DNA from: JAFGLY01 sp041309225
Lineage (GTDB): Bacteria > Myxococcota_A > UBA796 > JAFGLY01
DNA: 37,154 nucleotides
NCBI GenBank assembly: GCA_041309225.1
Contig: JBFYZZ010000088.1
Span: 1 to 37,154 of the forward strand
Reading direction: 5' to 3'
Shown here: positions 7,708 through 17,244 of the stretch, one piece after another
Layout: every line of letters begins with the position of its first letter
Numbering within the stretch: position 1 is the stretch's first letter
Notes under the pieces: model-generated
The model's input: the letters and a program-made list of their open reading frames with translations, nothing else
What the model was told of the DNA's origin: nothing
The model's database searches: none
Translations under genes and position numbers: made by a program

Positions 7708-9345
7708 TCAGTGGTGAAAGTGGCGGAGCCCGGTGAGCACCATGGTCACGCCGAGCTCCTCGGCGCGACGGAACACGAGCCGGTCGCGCACGGATCCCCC
7801 GGGCTGGAGCACCGTGCGGAGGCCGGCAGAGGCGGCTGCCTCGACGTTGTCGGGGAACGGGAGGAACGCGTCGGAGACCAGGCAGGCGCGGCCGAGCGCC
7901 TCGCCCACGGCAGCCTCGTCGTCGCCGTGCTCCGCGCGCAGGGTCTCGCGGCTCCGGGCGACGGCGATGCGGACCGACTCTACGCGGTTGGGCTGACCCG
8001 CACCCATCCCCAGGAGCTGGAGCGTGCCGTCCCCGCACCGCCGCACCACCACGATGGCATTGCTGCGGACCTGTCGGACGGCCGCCAGGCCGAACGCCCA
8101 GAGCTCGGTGTCGCGCTCGGGGACGGGGCCGGCGACCACCTCGAGCCGATCGTGGAGCGCGACGTCGGGCTCCTGCACGAGGCACGCCCCGGCGAGGAAG
8201 CGGAGCTGCCAGCCCGCCGGGAGGCCCGGGACGCCGCAGTCGCGGAGTCGTGCGGGATCGAAGCAGAGCACGCGGAGCCGTTCGTGCACCGCGAGCAGCG
8301 ACAGGGCGGCCGGGTCGACCTCGGGGGCCACCACGACCTCCACGAATCTGCGCCGGCTCCGGTCGGGGTGCCCCAGCTCGAAGAAGGCGGCGGTGTCGGG
8401 CTCCAAGGGACGGTTGAAGGCCACCACCGAGCCGAAGGCGGAGACCGGATCGCCCGCCCAGGCCGCCTCGAGCGCCCGCCGCTGGGAGGATGCGGCGGCG
8501 AGCCCGCAGGGGTTGCCGTGCTTCACCACCGCCGCGGCCTGGCCCGGCAGGCCGGCCACCGCCTCGAGGGCGGCCTGCACGTCGCCCAGGTTGTTGAACG
8601 AGAGGGCCTCGCCGTGGAGCTGGGCCACGTCGGCCAGCGACGCCGCGGCGCCGCGCAGGCGGTAGACCCAGCCGCGCTGGTGCGCGTTCTCGCCGTACCG
8701 GAGGGCCCGGCCGTGCTCGAGGGTGAAGCCGAGCGAGGGCTCCCCCGCGCGCTCGTCGAGGGCCCGGGCGATCGTCGAGTCGTAGTCGGCGGTGTAGCGG
8801 AAGGCGGCCCGCGCCAGCGCCCGCCGGGTGGCGAGGCACAGTGCACCCCCGTTCGTGTCGAGCTCGGCAATCACGGCCGGGTACGAGGCCGGGTCACACA
8901 GCACCGCCACGTGGGAGGCATTCTTGGCGGCCGCGCGGAGCAGCGTGGGACCGCCCACGTCGATCTGCTCGACCAGTGCGTCGTCGTCCGCGCCCTCCTT
9001 CCATGCGCGGGCGAAGGGGTACAGGTTGCAGGCCACGAGGTCGATGGGGACGATGCCGAGGGCGGCGGCCTCGGCGGCGTCTCGCTCCCGGTGGAAGAGG
9101 AGGGCGGAGGCGATCCCGAAGGAGAGGGTCTTCATGCGGCCACCGAACGCCTCGGGGGATCCGCTCACCGACTCCACGGGCACCGACTCGATACCGGCCT
9201 CGAGCAGGGTGCGGCGAGTGCCTCCGCTGGCCAGGATCCGGCATCCGTGGCGGACGAGGGCGCGGGCGAGGTCCACGAGGCCGGTGCGGTCGCTCACCGA
9301 GAGGAGGGCGCGGCGGACGGGGACCCGAGCGGCGTCGGAGGTCAT
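7708..9345 (-). CDS. purH: Bifunctional AICAR formyltransferase / IMP cyclohydrolase (PurH)
   Basis: PurH carries out the last two steps to IMP. The 545-residue protein has an N-terminal MGS-like cyclohydrolase domain (about 1-200) with ASGGT at 39-43, NLYP at 107-110 and IDVGGPTLLRAAAKN. The AICARFT domain carries RYGENAHQ at 216-223 and the catalytic Lys-His pair in VVKHGNPCG (K275, H276). One oddity is that the family's KTLHP motif reads KTLSF (72-76), followed by GIASALLF where HGGIL-like sequence is usual. The key Lys is kept, so the enzyme is probably active, but the cyclohydrolase pocket is a variant. The ATG at 9345 overlaps the purQ stop as ATGA. Confidence 0.95.
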   Translation of the reverse strand: MTSDAARVPVRRALLSVSDRTGLVDLARALVRHGCRILASGGTRRTLLEAGIESVPVESVSGSPEAFGGRMKTLSFGIASALLFHRERDAAEAAALGIVPIDLVACNLYPFARAWKEGADDDALVEQIDVGGPTLLRAAAKNASHVAVLCDPASYPAVIAELDTNGGALCLATRRALARAAFRYTADYDSTIARALDERAGEPSLGFTLEHGRALRYGENAHQRGWVYRLRGAAASLADVAQLHGEALSFNNLGDVQAALEAVAGLPGQAAAVVKHGNPCGLAAASSQRRALEAAWAGDPVSAFGSVVAFNRPLEPDTAAFFELGHPDRSRRRFVEVVVAPEVDPAALSLLAVHERLRVLCFDPARLRDCGVPGLPAGWQLRFLAGACLVQEPDVALHDRLEVVAGPVPERDTELWAFGLAAVRQVRSNAIVVVRRCGDGTLQLLGMGAGQPNRVESVRIAVARSRETLRAEHGDDEAAVGEALGRACLVSDAFLPFPDNVEAAASAGLRTVLQPGGSVRDRLVFRRAEELGVTMVLTGLRHFHH

Positions 9346-10166
9346 GGAGCGTGCTCCTCGTGGAGGTGACGGACGAGGTTGCGGAAGAGGGCCATTCCCT
9401 CCCCGTCCTCCAGGGCGATCTCCCCCCGGCGGACCCGGCGGCCCCAGTCGGGGTGGTTCCAGGCCGAGAGGCAGGCCTCGGGGTGCGGCATGAGGCCGAA
9501 CACGTGTCCGGTCGGATCCGTGAGCCCCGCGCAGTCGAGCTCGCTGCCGTTGGGATTGAGGGGGTACGTGGAGGTCACCTCCCCGCGGGCGTCGCAGTAC
9601 CGGAAGCAGGCGAGGCCCCGCTCCTCGATCGCACGGCGGACCTCAGGGTCGCGGATCACCAGCCGACCCTCGCCGTGCCGGACGGGGAGGTCGATGGTGG
9701 ACAGGCCCGTGAGGAAGGGCGTGGCCCGAGGGTGGGCCACCACGCAGTGGACCCAGCGATCCTCGAACCGGCCCGACCGGTTGGGCGCGAGCGTGACCTC
9801 CTGCTCCTGGCGGCCGCCCACGTCGGGCAGGAGGCCGGTCTGGACCAGGACCTGGAAGCCGTTGCAGATGCCGAGGACGTAGCCACCGTCCCGGACGAAG
9901 CGGCGCAGGTCGTCGAGCAGCGTGCCCCCCCCGGGGAGGGCCCGGAAGCGGATGCGGTTGGCCAGCACCCGGCCCGCGCCGAGGTCGTCCCCGAAGGAGA
10001 AGCCGCCGGGCAGCGAGACCACGTGGTGGTCGCGGATCCGCACGCGCCCGGTGAGGAGGTGGTTGAGGTGGACGAGGTGCGGATCGGCGCCGGCGAGGCG
10101 CCAGGCGGAGGCGAGCTCCTCCTCGCAGTTGATGCCGAATCCGGTGAGGACGAGGGCGCGGATCAT
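9342..10166 (-). CDS. purQ: FGAM synthase glutaminase subunit (PurQ)
   Basis: PurQ supplies ammonia from glutamine to the FGAM synthase complex with PurL. The 274-residue class I amidotransferase shows GFGINCEEE near the N-terminus, LPGGFSFGDDLGAG at 52-65, the nucleophile elbow LGICNGFQVL (Cys101) and the catalytic His227/Glu229 in MPHPE. The start at 10166 overlaps the purL stop as ATGA. The frame remains open upstream to 10283, but those 39 codons lie inside purL and read as an Arg/Gly-rich shadow. The enzyme is a separate polypeptide, as expected beside a small-type PurL, whereas the E. coli enzyme is one large PurL. Confidence 0.96.
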   Translation of the reverse strand: MIRALVLTGFGINCEEELASAWRLAGADPHLVHLNHLLTGRVRIRDHHVVSLPGGFSFGDDLGAGRVLANRIRFRALPGGGTLLDDLRRFVRDGGYVLGICNGFQVLVQTGLLPDVGGRQEQEVTLAPNRSGRFEDRWVHCVVAHPRATPFLTGLSTIDLPVRHGEGRLVIRDPEVRRAIEERGLACFRYCDARGEVTSTYPLNPNGSELDCAGLTDPTGHVFGLMPHPEACLSAWNHPDWGRRVRRGEIALEDGEGMALFRNLVRHLHEEHAP

Positions 10167-13100
10167 ACGGCCTCTCCGCCTCGCGGATCCGTCCGCCACG
10201 CCGCGAGAAGGTCGGCCGTGGCGAGGCTCAGCACCGGGGCGCCACGCGCGCCCACCGTGAGCCGTGGATGCGCCGTGACCCATCCGATCCGATGGGCCCG
10301 GCCCTCCAGGAGTGCCTCGAACCGGTCGCGGTGCTCGGGTGGGACCGTGACCACGAAGCGCGAGGGGCTCTCGGAGAAGAGCACGGCCAGGATCGGGTGC
10401 GGGGCGTCCTCGAGGCCGGGGAGGAGGTCGTCGAGCGCGATCTCGAGGCCGATGCCCGTGCCCAGGGTGATCTCGGCCAGGGCCACCCCCAGGCCGCCGT
10501 CCGAGAGGTCGTGGCAGGAGGCCACGAGCCCCTGGGCTGTGGCCGTGCCCAGCGCGCGGTAGAGCGCGAGAGCGTCGTCGATCCGGACCCGGGGCACGTT
10601 CGCCCCGAGGGTGCCGAGGAGCCGGTACAGGATGCTCGCGCCGAGCTCGTTGCGGGTGTCGCCCAGCAGGTAGACGAGGTCGCCCGAGGCCTTGGCCTCG
10701 GCGGTGACGGCTCGGCGGACGTCGTCGAGGCCGGACACCACCGTGTACAGCACGGTGGGCGGGACGGAGATCCGGACGCCGCCCTCCTTGAAGTCGTTCT
10801 TCATGCTGTCCTTGCCGGAGGTGAGGGGGACACCGTAGGCCGTGGCCACGTCACGCAGTGCGCGGCACATGCGTACCAGCGCGGCGAGCTTCCGATCGCC
10901 GTCGGGGTTCTCCGTGGGGTGCCAGGCGGAGTCGGGCACGCAGAAGTTGTCGCAGGCGCTCCACCAGGGGCCCCCGGGCGCGTCGGGCTCGGGGAGCCGG
11001 CCGCCCACGGCGACGATCTGGCGGACGGCCTCGTCGAAGGCAGCCGCCGACATGGCGTAGGGATCGATGTCGCCGTACCGGGGGACGATCCCGCTGGAGA
11101 CGGCCAGGCCGCGCCAGTCGTCGAACCCGAGCCGCATCACGGCGGCGTCCTGGGGAGCCGTGCCCTCGGGGCCCATGAGCGGCTTGACCACCGTGCGGCC
11201 CTTGACCTCGTGATCGTACTGGCGGATGACCCACTCGCGGGAGGACACGTCGGGGTGGGCCAGCGCACGGCAGAGGAGCTCCCCCGGATCGAGCCCGGCG
11301 GGGAGGACGGGCTCGGCGAGCGTCGGGGCGCGCCAGCTCGCCCGCATGCGCTTGCGGGGCACGCCGTGGTGCAGGAAGTCGAGATCGAGCGAGGCGACCC
11401 GCGCCCCGTGATGGAACACCTCCAGGAGGCCCGAATCGGTGAACCGGCCGATGTCGCTCACCTCGACCTCGTGCAACCGGGCGACCTCGAGCAGGGCGGC
11501 GAGGTGCCGCGGTTCGACGACGAGCGTCATCCGCTCCTGGGACTCGGAGACGAAGATCTCCCACGGCGCGAGCCCCTCGTACTTGAGGGGCACGCGGTCG
11601 AGGTGGACCTCCGCTCCGCCCGCGAGCGGGGCCAACTCCCCCACCGAGGAGGAGAGGCCCCCGGCGCCGTTGTCGGTGGTGCAGCGCACGAGGCCCGAAA
11701 GGCAGGCCTCCTCGAGGAAGTCGGCCAGCCGCTTCTGCGTGATGGGGCTCCCGACCTGCACCGCACTGCGCGGCGAGTGGCGGTCGATCTCGAGCGAGGA
11801 GAACGTGGCGCCGTGGATGCCGTCCTTGCCGACCCGACCGCCGGCCATCACGACGATGTCGCCCGGTCGGGCCTCCTTCTCCCACGAGGCACGGCCTCCC
11901 ACCCGGGCGGGGAGGAGGGCGCCGGTACCGCAGTACACGAGCGGCTTGCCGGCGTAGCGGTCGTCGAAGACGATCGCGCCGTGGACGGTGGGGATGCCGG
12001 ACTTGTTGCCGCCGTCCTCGATGCCGCGCCGGACGCCCTCGAGCACGCGGCGGGGGTGGAGCTGCCCGGGCAGGAGGGGGTGGGCGTAGTCCGGGGGTCC
12101 GAAGCAGAGGACGTTCGTGTTGAAGAGGCACCGCGCCCCGCCCCGGCCGGTGCCGAGAGGATCGCGGTTGTTGCCCAGGATGCCCGTGATGGCGCCTCCG
12201 TAGGGGTCGAGGGCGGAGGGCGTGTTGTGGGTCTCGACCTTGAGGACGAAGAGGAGGTGACGGTCCACCCGGACCACGCCCGCGTTGTCGGTGAAGACCT
12301 TGACCAGCCAGTCCTGGCCGGACGCGGTGAGGCGGGCGGCGATGGGGTCGGTGGTCCCGCGGATGAACGTGCGAAAGAGGGAGTCGATGACGGAGGTCTC
12401 CCCCGTGTCCTCGTCGCGGTACTCGATGAGCGCGTTGAACTCCTTGTGCTTGCAGTGCTCGGACCAGGTCTGGGCCAGGATCTCCAGCTCGGCGTCGGTG
12501 GGCTGCGGGGGGCGATCGAGCGCGGCGAGGCGCGCGCGCACGGCTGGCTGCCGGAAATGGTCCTGGATGGCGCGCATCTCGCCGAGATCGAGGGAGAGCA
12601 CGCGCTCGCGGGAGAGGCGCTCGAGCTGTGCGTCCGGCACCTCGAGGTCCACGAAGAGGGGCGCGGGTGGAGGCGGCAGCTTCACGCGGGGCGCGTAGGC
12701 GATGACCTCGGGGACGGGGCCGTACTCGAAGTGGTGGATGAGGGGGTTGCCGAGGATCTCCTCGGCGAGGCGGGCCAGGGCCTCGGGGGGGAGGTCGCGC
12801 TCGAGGAGGAAGACCTCGCTGGAGAACACCTCCTGCTCGCCGCGGCCGGGGGGGAGGCCCAGCAGATCGGCCATGGTGGCCTGGGCGCTTGTGCCCTCGT
12901 CGTCGGTGACTCCCGGGAGCCGGCCCACCAGGACGTAGGCGCGAGCTCCCCGGGGATCGGGACGTCCGCCCACGGTGACCTCGTGGAGGATGGGATCGGC
13001 CAGGCCCTCGTGACCGAGGCGCTCGAGCGCCCCACGCTCGAGGTCGCGCAGGACGGCGTAGAGGCGGCTCGTGCGGACCCGACCGGTGTCGAGCCCCAGG

Positions 13101-13198
13101 AAGCGGGCGGCATCCCGGGTGATCTGCTCCCCGCGCACGTCAGGGACGGTGTCGCGCAGGGCGACGTGGATGCAGGTGGGGGGTGCGTCAGGTGCCAT
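10163..13198 (-). CDS. purL: FGAM synthase, PurS-PurL fusion
   Basis: This subunit converts FGAR to FGAM with ATP and the ammonia from PurQ. At 1011 residues it is longer than small PurL (about 730) and shorter than E. coli-type PurL (about 1290). Residues about 8-170 look like a PurS module: IHVALRDTVPDVRGEQI at the start, then later the PurS-like strand and helix SSEVFLLERDLP and ILGNPLIHHFEYG. PurL proper starts around 195, with TWSEHCKHKEFN at 244-255, the THNTPSALDPYGGA and GNNRDPLGTGRGG motifs, and AIR synthase-like repeats to the end. There is no separate purS here, which fits the fusion. The ATG at 13198 lies inside purM (11-bp overlap). The stop overlaps purQ by 4 bp. Confidence 0.95.
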   Translation of the reverse strand: MAPDAPPTCIHVALRDTVPDVRGEQITRDAARFLGLDTGRVRTSRLYAVLRDLERGALERLGHEGLADPILHEVTVGGRPDPRGARAYVLVGRLPGVTDDEGTSAQATMADLLGLPPGRGEQEVFSSEVFLLERDLPPEALARLAEEILGNPLIHHFEYGPVPEVIAYAPRVKLPPPPAPLFVDLEVPDAQLERLSRERVLSLDLGEMRAIQDHFRQPAVRARLAALDRPPQPTDAELEILAQTWSEHCKHKEFNALIEYRDEDTGETSVIDSLFRTFIRGTTDPIAARLTASGQDWLVKVFTDNAGVVRVDRHLLFVLKVETHNTPSALDPYGGAITGILGNNRDPLGTGRGGARCLFNTNVLCFGPPDYAHPLLPGQLHPRRVLEGVRRGIEDGGNKSGIPTVHGAIVFDDRYAGKPLVYCGTGALLPARVGGRASWEKEARPGDIVVMAGGRVGKDGIHGATFSSLEIDRHSPRSAVQVGSPITQKRLADFLEEACLSGLVRCTTDNGAGGLSSSVGELAPLAGGAEVHLDRVPLKYEGLAPWEIFVSESQERMTLVVEPRHLAALLEVARLHEVEVSDIGRFTDSGLLEVFHHGARVASLDLDFLHHGVPRKRMRASWRAPTLAEPVLPAGLDPGELLCRALAHPDVSSREWVIRQYDHEVKGRTVVKPLMGPEGTAPQDAAVMRLGFDDWRGLAVSSGIVPRYGDIDPYAMSAAAFDEAVRQIVAVGGRLPEPDAPGGPWWSACDNFCVPDSAWHPTENPDGDRKLAALVRMCRALRDVATAYGVPLTSGKDSMKNDFKEGGVRISVPPTVLYTVVSGLDDVRRAVTAEAKASGDLVYLLGDTRNELGASILYRLLGTLGANVPRVRIDDALALYRALGTATAQGLVASCHDLSDGGLGVALAEITLGTGIGLEIALDDLLPGLEDAPHPILAVLFSESPSRFVVTVPPEHRDRFEALLEGRAHRIGWVTAHPRLTVGARGAPVLSLATADLLAAWRTDPRGGEAV

Positions 13199-14257
13199 AG
13201 GTGAGAACCTCTCCCTGCCCGTGGATCTCGATGCCCCGGAGCGCCCGGATCCGGCCGGCCACGCACCCGGGACAGCCCGCGGCCGCGGCGCGCGCGCAGA
13301 CGTCGGGCGCGACCTCGGGCGGGAGCACGAGGATCATGCCCGTGCCCATGTTCCAGAGGTGCCAGGCCTGCTCGGCCGGAACCGGGCCCAGGGCGGCCAG
13401 CCGGGCGAACACCGGCGCCGGTGGGGGCAGGGCGTCGAGGACGGCGCCGAGCCCCGTCGGCTTGAGCACCCGGCCGAGCTTGTCCGGGATGCCCCCGCCC
13501 GTGATGTGGGCGGCGGCGTGCAGCGGAATCCCCTCGGCGAGCAGGTCCGTGACGAGGGGGGCGTAGATCCGGGAGGGCACCCGGAGCGCCTCGCCCCAGG
13601 TGATATGCTCGTCGAAGGGGGTCTGGTGCCAAGCCTCGCCGTGCGCGGCCGCCAGGACCCGGCGGGCGAGCGAGAAGCCGTTGGAGCGGAGCCCCGGGCT
13701 CTCGAGGGCGACGAGGGCATCGCCGGTTCGAACCGCGCGACCGTCGAGCGGCGCCTGCCCGGGGGGCAGCACCCCGATCGCGGTGGCGCACCAGTTGAAG
13801 TGCATGCCGGTCCCGAACCCACCGATCCGGGAGCCCAGCTCGGCGATCTCCCCGCCCACGACGGCCACTCGGGCGCCCGCGGCGGCAGCGTGCAGGCCGC
13901 GCATGAGCGCGTCGACCACGTCGTGGTCGAGGACGTCCACGTCGAGGATGTTGGTCAGGTCGGTGGGCTCGACGCCGAGCGCGGCGAGGTCGTCCACCAC
14001 CATGGCCACGAGGTCCCACCCCAGGGTGTCGTAGATGCCGGTGCGCTCGGCCACCTCGACCTTGGTACCGATGCCGTCGGAGGTGAGGGCCAGGGTGGCC
14101 CCGCCCACCCGGACGAGGCTGGCGAAGGTGCCCTCCCCGCGCAGGATCGGCTCGCCTTCCCGGCCGTCGCGGTTCCCGAAGGTGCGGCGCGCCCACGCGA
14201 AGGCGGTGGCGGAGCAGCGGTCGCCGAGAGGGAGATCGAGGCCTGAGGACGGGCGGC

Positions 14258-14261
<4 letters not shown>
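13188..14261 (-). CDS. purM: AIR synthetase (PurM)
   Basis: PurM closes the imidazole ring, converting FGAM to AIR with ATP. The 357-residue protein contains the substrate and nucleotide motifs LALTSDGIGTKVEVAE (phosphate-binding DGIGTK), DDLAALGVEPTDLTNIL, VVGGEIAELGS, LESPGLRSNGFSLAR and AHITGGGIPDKLGRVL. Length is typical. Its ATG at 14261 overlaps the purA stop as ATGA, and its last 11 bp contain the purL start. The C-terminus is unusual in holding two closely spaced Cys (GCPGC) at about residue 334. I can see no function for this pair, and the rest of the protein is ordinary. Confidence 0.95.
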
Positions 14262-15454
<1,193 letters not shown>

Positions 15455-15455
15455 C

Positions 15456-16946
15456 CTACTCCTCCCGATCGGGGAGGTCCCCGTCGCCGTGCGCGGTGTA
15501 GATGTCGTGGACCTTCCCCTCGCGGATGGAGAGCGCGGAGACCAGTTCCAGCTCCGCCCGCTCGTGGAGCTCCTGCAGGGTGGCGCAGCCCGCCGAGGAC
15601 ATGGCCGCCCGGATCTTGGCGAGCATGCGTGGCAACTCGTCTCGCAGGCGCCCGGCGTACTCGACGAAGCCCTCGACGCCCTCGACGAAGGCGTTCTGGG
15701 CGTACCGGGCGGCCTTCCAGTCGCGGGCCCTCGACGAACCCTCCCCCCAGTACGGCTTCATGATCCGGTTCCCCACCTGCACCTTCTCGGTGGGGGACTC
15801 CTCCATCCGGGCCAGGTAGCGCCCCATCATGACGGCGTCGGCGCCGAGCGCGAGGGCGGTCACGACGTCGCGGCTGGTGCCCAGGCCGCCGTCGGCCACG
15901 ACGGGTACGTGGACTCCGGTCCGGACGCGGTGCGCGTCCCGCGCCGCCGTCACCTCCATGATCGCGGTGGCCAGCCCCCGGCCGGTGCCCTTCTGCTCCT
16001 GCGTGATGCAGATGGAGCCGCTGCCCATGCCCACCTTCACCGCCCGCGCTCCGTGCTTCACGAGGAAGTGGAAGCCCTCGGCGTTGATGACGTTGCCGCC
16101 CATCACGGGGAGGTCGGGCCAGCGCGCGGCGATCCACTCGAGGGTCTCGGCCTGGAAGACCGAGTAGCCGTCGGAGGAGTCGATCACCAGGGCGTCCGCG
16201 CCGGCCTCGACCAGGGCTGGGACCCGGTCGGCGTAGTCGAGCGTGTTGATTGCCGCGAGGCAGAGCAGGCGGCCGGCCTCGTCCACGACCTGCGCGGGAT
16301 TGTCGAGGTGGTCCTGGATGTCCTTGCGGAACACGAGGAAGAGCAGGCGATCCTCACGGTCCACGATGGGCAGGACGGCCTGGTGGCCGGCCACGAGCAG
16401 GTGATGGGCGGTGGGGAGGTCGGTGACCTCCACGCCCACGTCGAGGCCCGACCGCGGGATCATGCGCTCGGAGACGGGCTGGGGCGCATGGGCGAGCAGA
16501 TCGTAGTCGCGGCGGCCGATCAGCCCGAGCAGGTGCCCGGCCGGATCCACCACCGGGAAGTTGGAGAAGCCCGTCTCCCGGTGGATCGCGTGGAGCTCGG
16601 CGATCGTGAGGGACGGCGGGACCGTGCGCGGCTCGACGAAGCCGGCACGGTGGTTTTTCACACGGCGCACCATGTCGGCCTCGTCGGCGGCGGTCTGGGA
16701 GCAGAACAGCACCGCGGCTCCGCCCAGGCGGGCCATCTCGATGCCCATCGTGGACCCCGACACGGCCTGCATGGCCGCGGCGAGGACGGGCGTGTTGAGC
16801 ACCAGGGGACGGCAGCCCTGCCGATCCGCGAAGAGATGGGATCGGAGGTCGATGCGGTCCACCGTGCAGGTGCGGGTGGTGAGCCCGCACAGCAGGCGGA
16901 ACTCGCCCAGCGTGCGGGAGGGTTCGAGTCGAACGGAACGGGCCAC
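15456..16946 (-). CDS. guaB: IMP dehydrogenase (GuaB), Tritrichomonas-like subtype
   Basis: GuaB oxidises IMP to XMP with NAD, the first step to GMP. The 496-residue protein is a TIM barrel with two CBS motifs inserted at about 105-215. The catalytic Cys loop is GMGSGSICITQEQKG (Cys313), and the flap carries the Arg-Tyr dyad R414-Y415 after GEGSSRARDW. GEGSSRARxW, MGRYLARMEESPT and the SIxEGKVHD end recall the Tritrichomonas foetus enzyme and its bacterial relatives rather than E. coli GuaB. The start is the GTG at 16946, fixed by a perfect AGGAGG site. An open frame to 17153 exists but codes only Arg/Pro-rich shadow. It is the first gene of the operon. Confidence 0.94.
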   Translation of the reverse strand: MARSVRLEPSRTLGEFRLLCGLTTRTCTVDRIDLRSHLFADRQGCRPLVLNTPVLAAAMQAVSGSTMGIEMARLGGAAVLFCSQTAADEADMVRRVKNHRAGFVEPRTVPPSLTIAELHAIHRETGFSNFPVVDPAGHLLGLIGRRDYDLLAHAPQPVSERMIPRSGLDVGVEVTDLPTAHHLLVAGHQAVLPIVDREDRLLFLVFRKDIQDHLDNPAQVVDEAGRLLCLAAINTLDYADRVPALVEAGADALVIDSSDGYSVFQAETLEWIAARWPDLPVMGGNVINAEGFHFLVKHGARAVKVGMGSGSICITQEQKGTGRGLATAIMEVTAARDAHRVRTGVHVPVVADGGLGTSRDVVTALALGADAVMMGRYLARMEESPTEKVQVGNRIMKPYWGEGSSRARDWKAARYAQNAFVEGVEGFVEYAGRLRDELPRMLAKIRAAMSSAGCATLQELHERAELELVSALSIREGKVHDIYTAHGDGDLPDREE

Positions 16947-16953
16947 GGGGTCA

Positions 16954-16959
16954 CCTCCT
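16954..16959 (-). promoter_or_regulatory. Strong ribosome binding site deciding the guaB GTG start
   Basis: AGGAGG, within AGGAGGTGA, lies 7 nt upstream of the GTG at 16946. It is the strongest Shine-Dalgarno I can see in the window and sets the start of the operon's first gene. Confidence 0.75.
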
Positions 16960-17166
16960 GCAGGGCGGGCCGCCGGGCGGCGCGAGATGGACCGGCGAAT
17001 CCCCGGAGAACGGGGAGTTCCCCGGGGCCGCCGGGGTGAGCCGGAGGCCTGGGGCGAGAACGCCGTCGAGCAGGTTCGCCACCGGACCTCCGCCAGCGGA
17101 GGGAGTACCCGGACCCCTCGTCCCGGGCAACGCCGGTCGGGACCTCCGGTCAACCCCCGTCCGGAA

Positions 17167-17202
17167 GGGCCGTGGGCCCCACGGGCCCCTCGCGTTAGCG
17201 AG
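17167..17202 (-). terminator. Two adjacent hairpins, candidate terminator of the sulfatase unit
   Basis: Read on the - strand, a 5-bp stem with a 4-nt loop (17189-17202, CTCGC/GCGAG) is followed by a GC-rich stem of about 8 bp with one bulge (17167-17188). They begin about 40 nt after the stop of the upstream gene. There is no clear U-tract, so intrinsic termination is uncertain. Confidence 0.3.
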
Positions 17203-17244
17203 CCATGGGTGGACGTCCGCCGGGTGGTGGATGCGCCGGGATCG

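Larger units (their letters stand above)
16947..17244 (-). other. Intergenic leader of the purine operon, 298 bp
   Basis: This is the largest gap in the window. In the direction of transcription it holds hairpins just after the sulfatase gene (17167-17202), a weak promoter-like pair (TTGCCC at 17130-17125 and TACTCC at 17107-17102, spacer 17), a small inverted repeat CGGGGAGTTCCCCG at 17011-17024 and the guaB Shine-Dalgarno. The promoter match is poor (4/6 and 2/6) and unproven. I see no purine-riboswitch core, no PurR-like box and no convincing small ORF. The length and hairpins leave room for attenuation or protein binding, but this is inference. Confidence 0.4.

Noticed and set aside
7378..9369. 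Long + strand frame over purH and the end of purCE
   Set aside because: Antisense shadow of clear enzyme genes with no family features and no ribosome binding site.
10167..10283. N-terminal extension of purQ by 39 codons
   Set aside because: The extension lies within purL, is Arg/Gly-rich and skips the ATGA junction used throughout this operon.
10268..13204. 978-codon open frame on the + strand covering purL
   Set aside because: It is the exact antisense of purL and is open because GC-rich codon use leaves few stops on that strand. Its protein is rich in Gly, Arg, His and Val without any domain.
16947..17244. Purine riboswitch or PurR box upstream of guaB
   Set aside because: I looked for a conserved riboswitch core and a PurR-like inverted repeat in the leader and saw neither. 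The hairpins there are generic and GC-rich.
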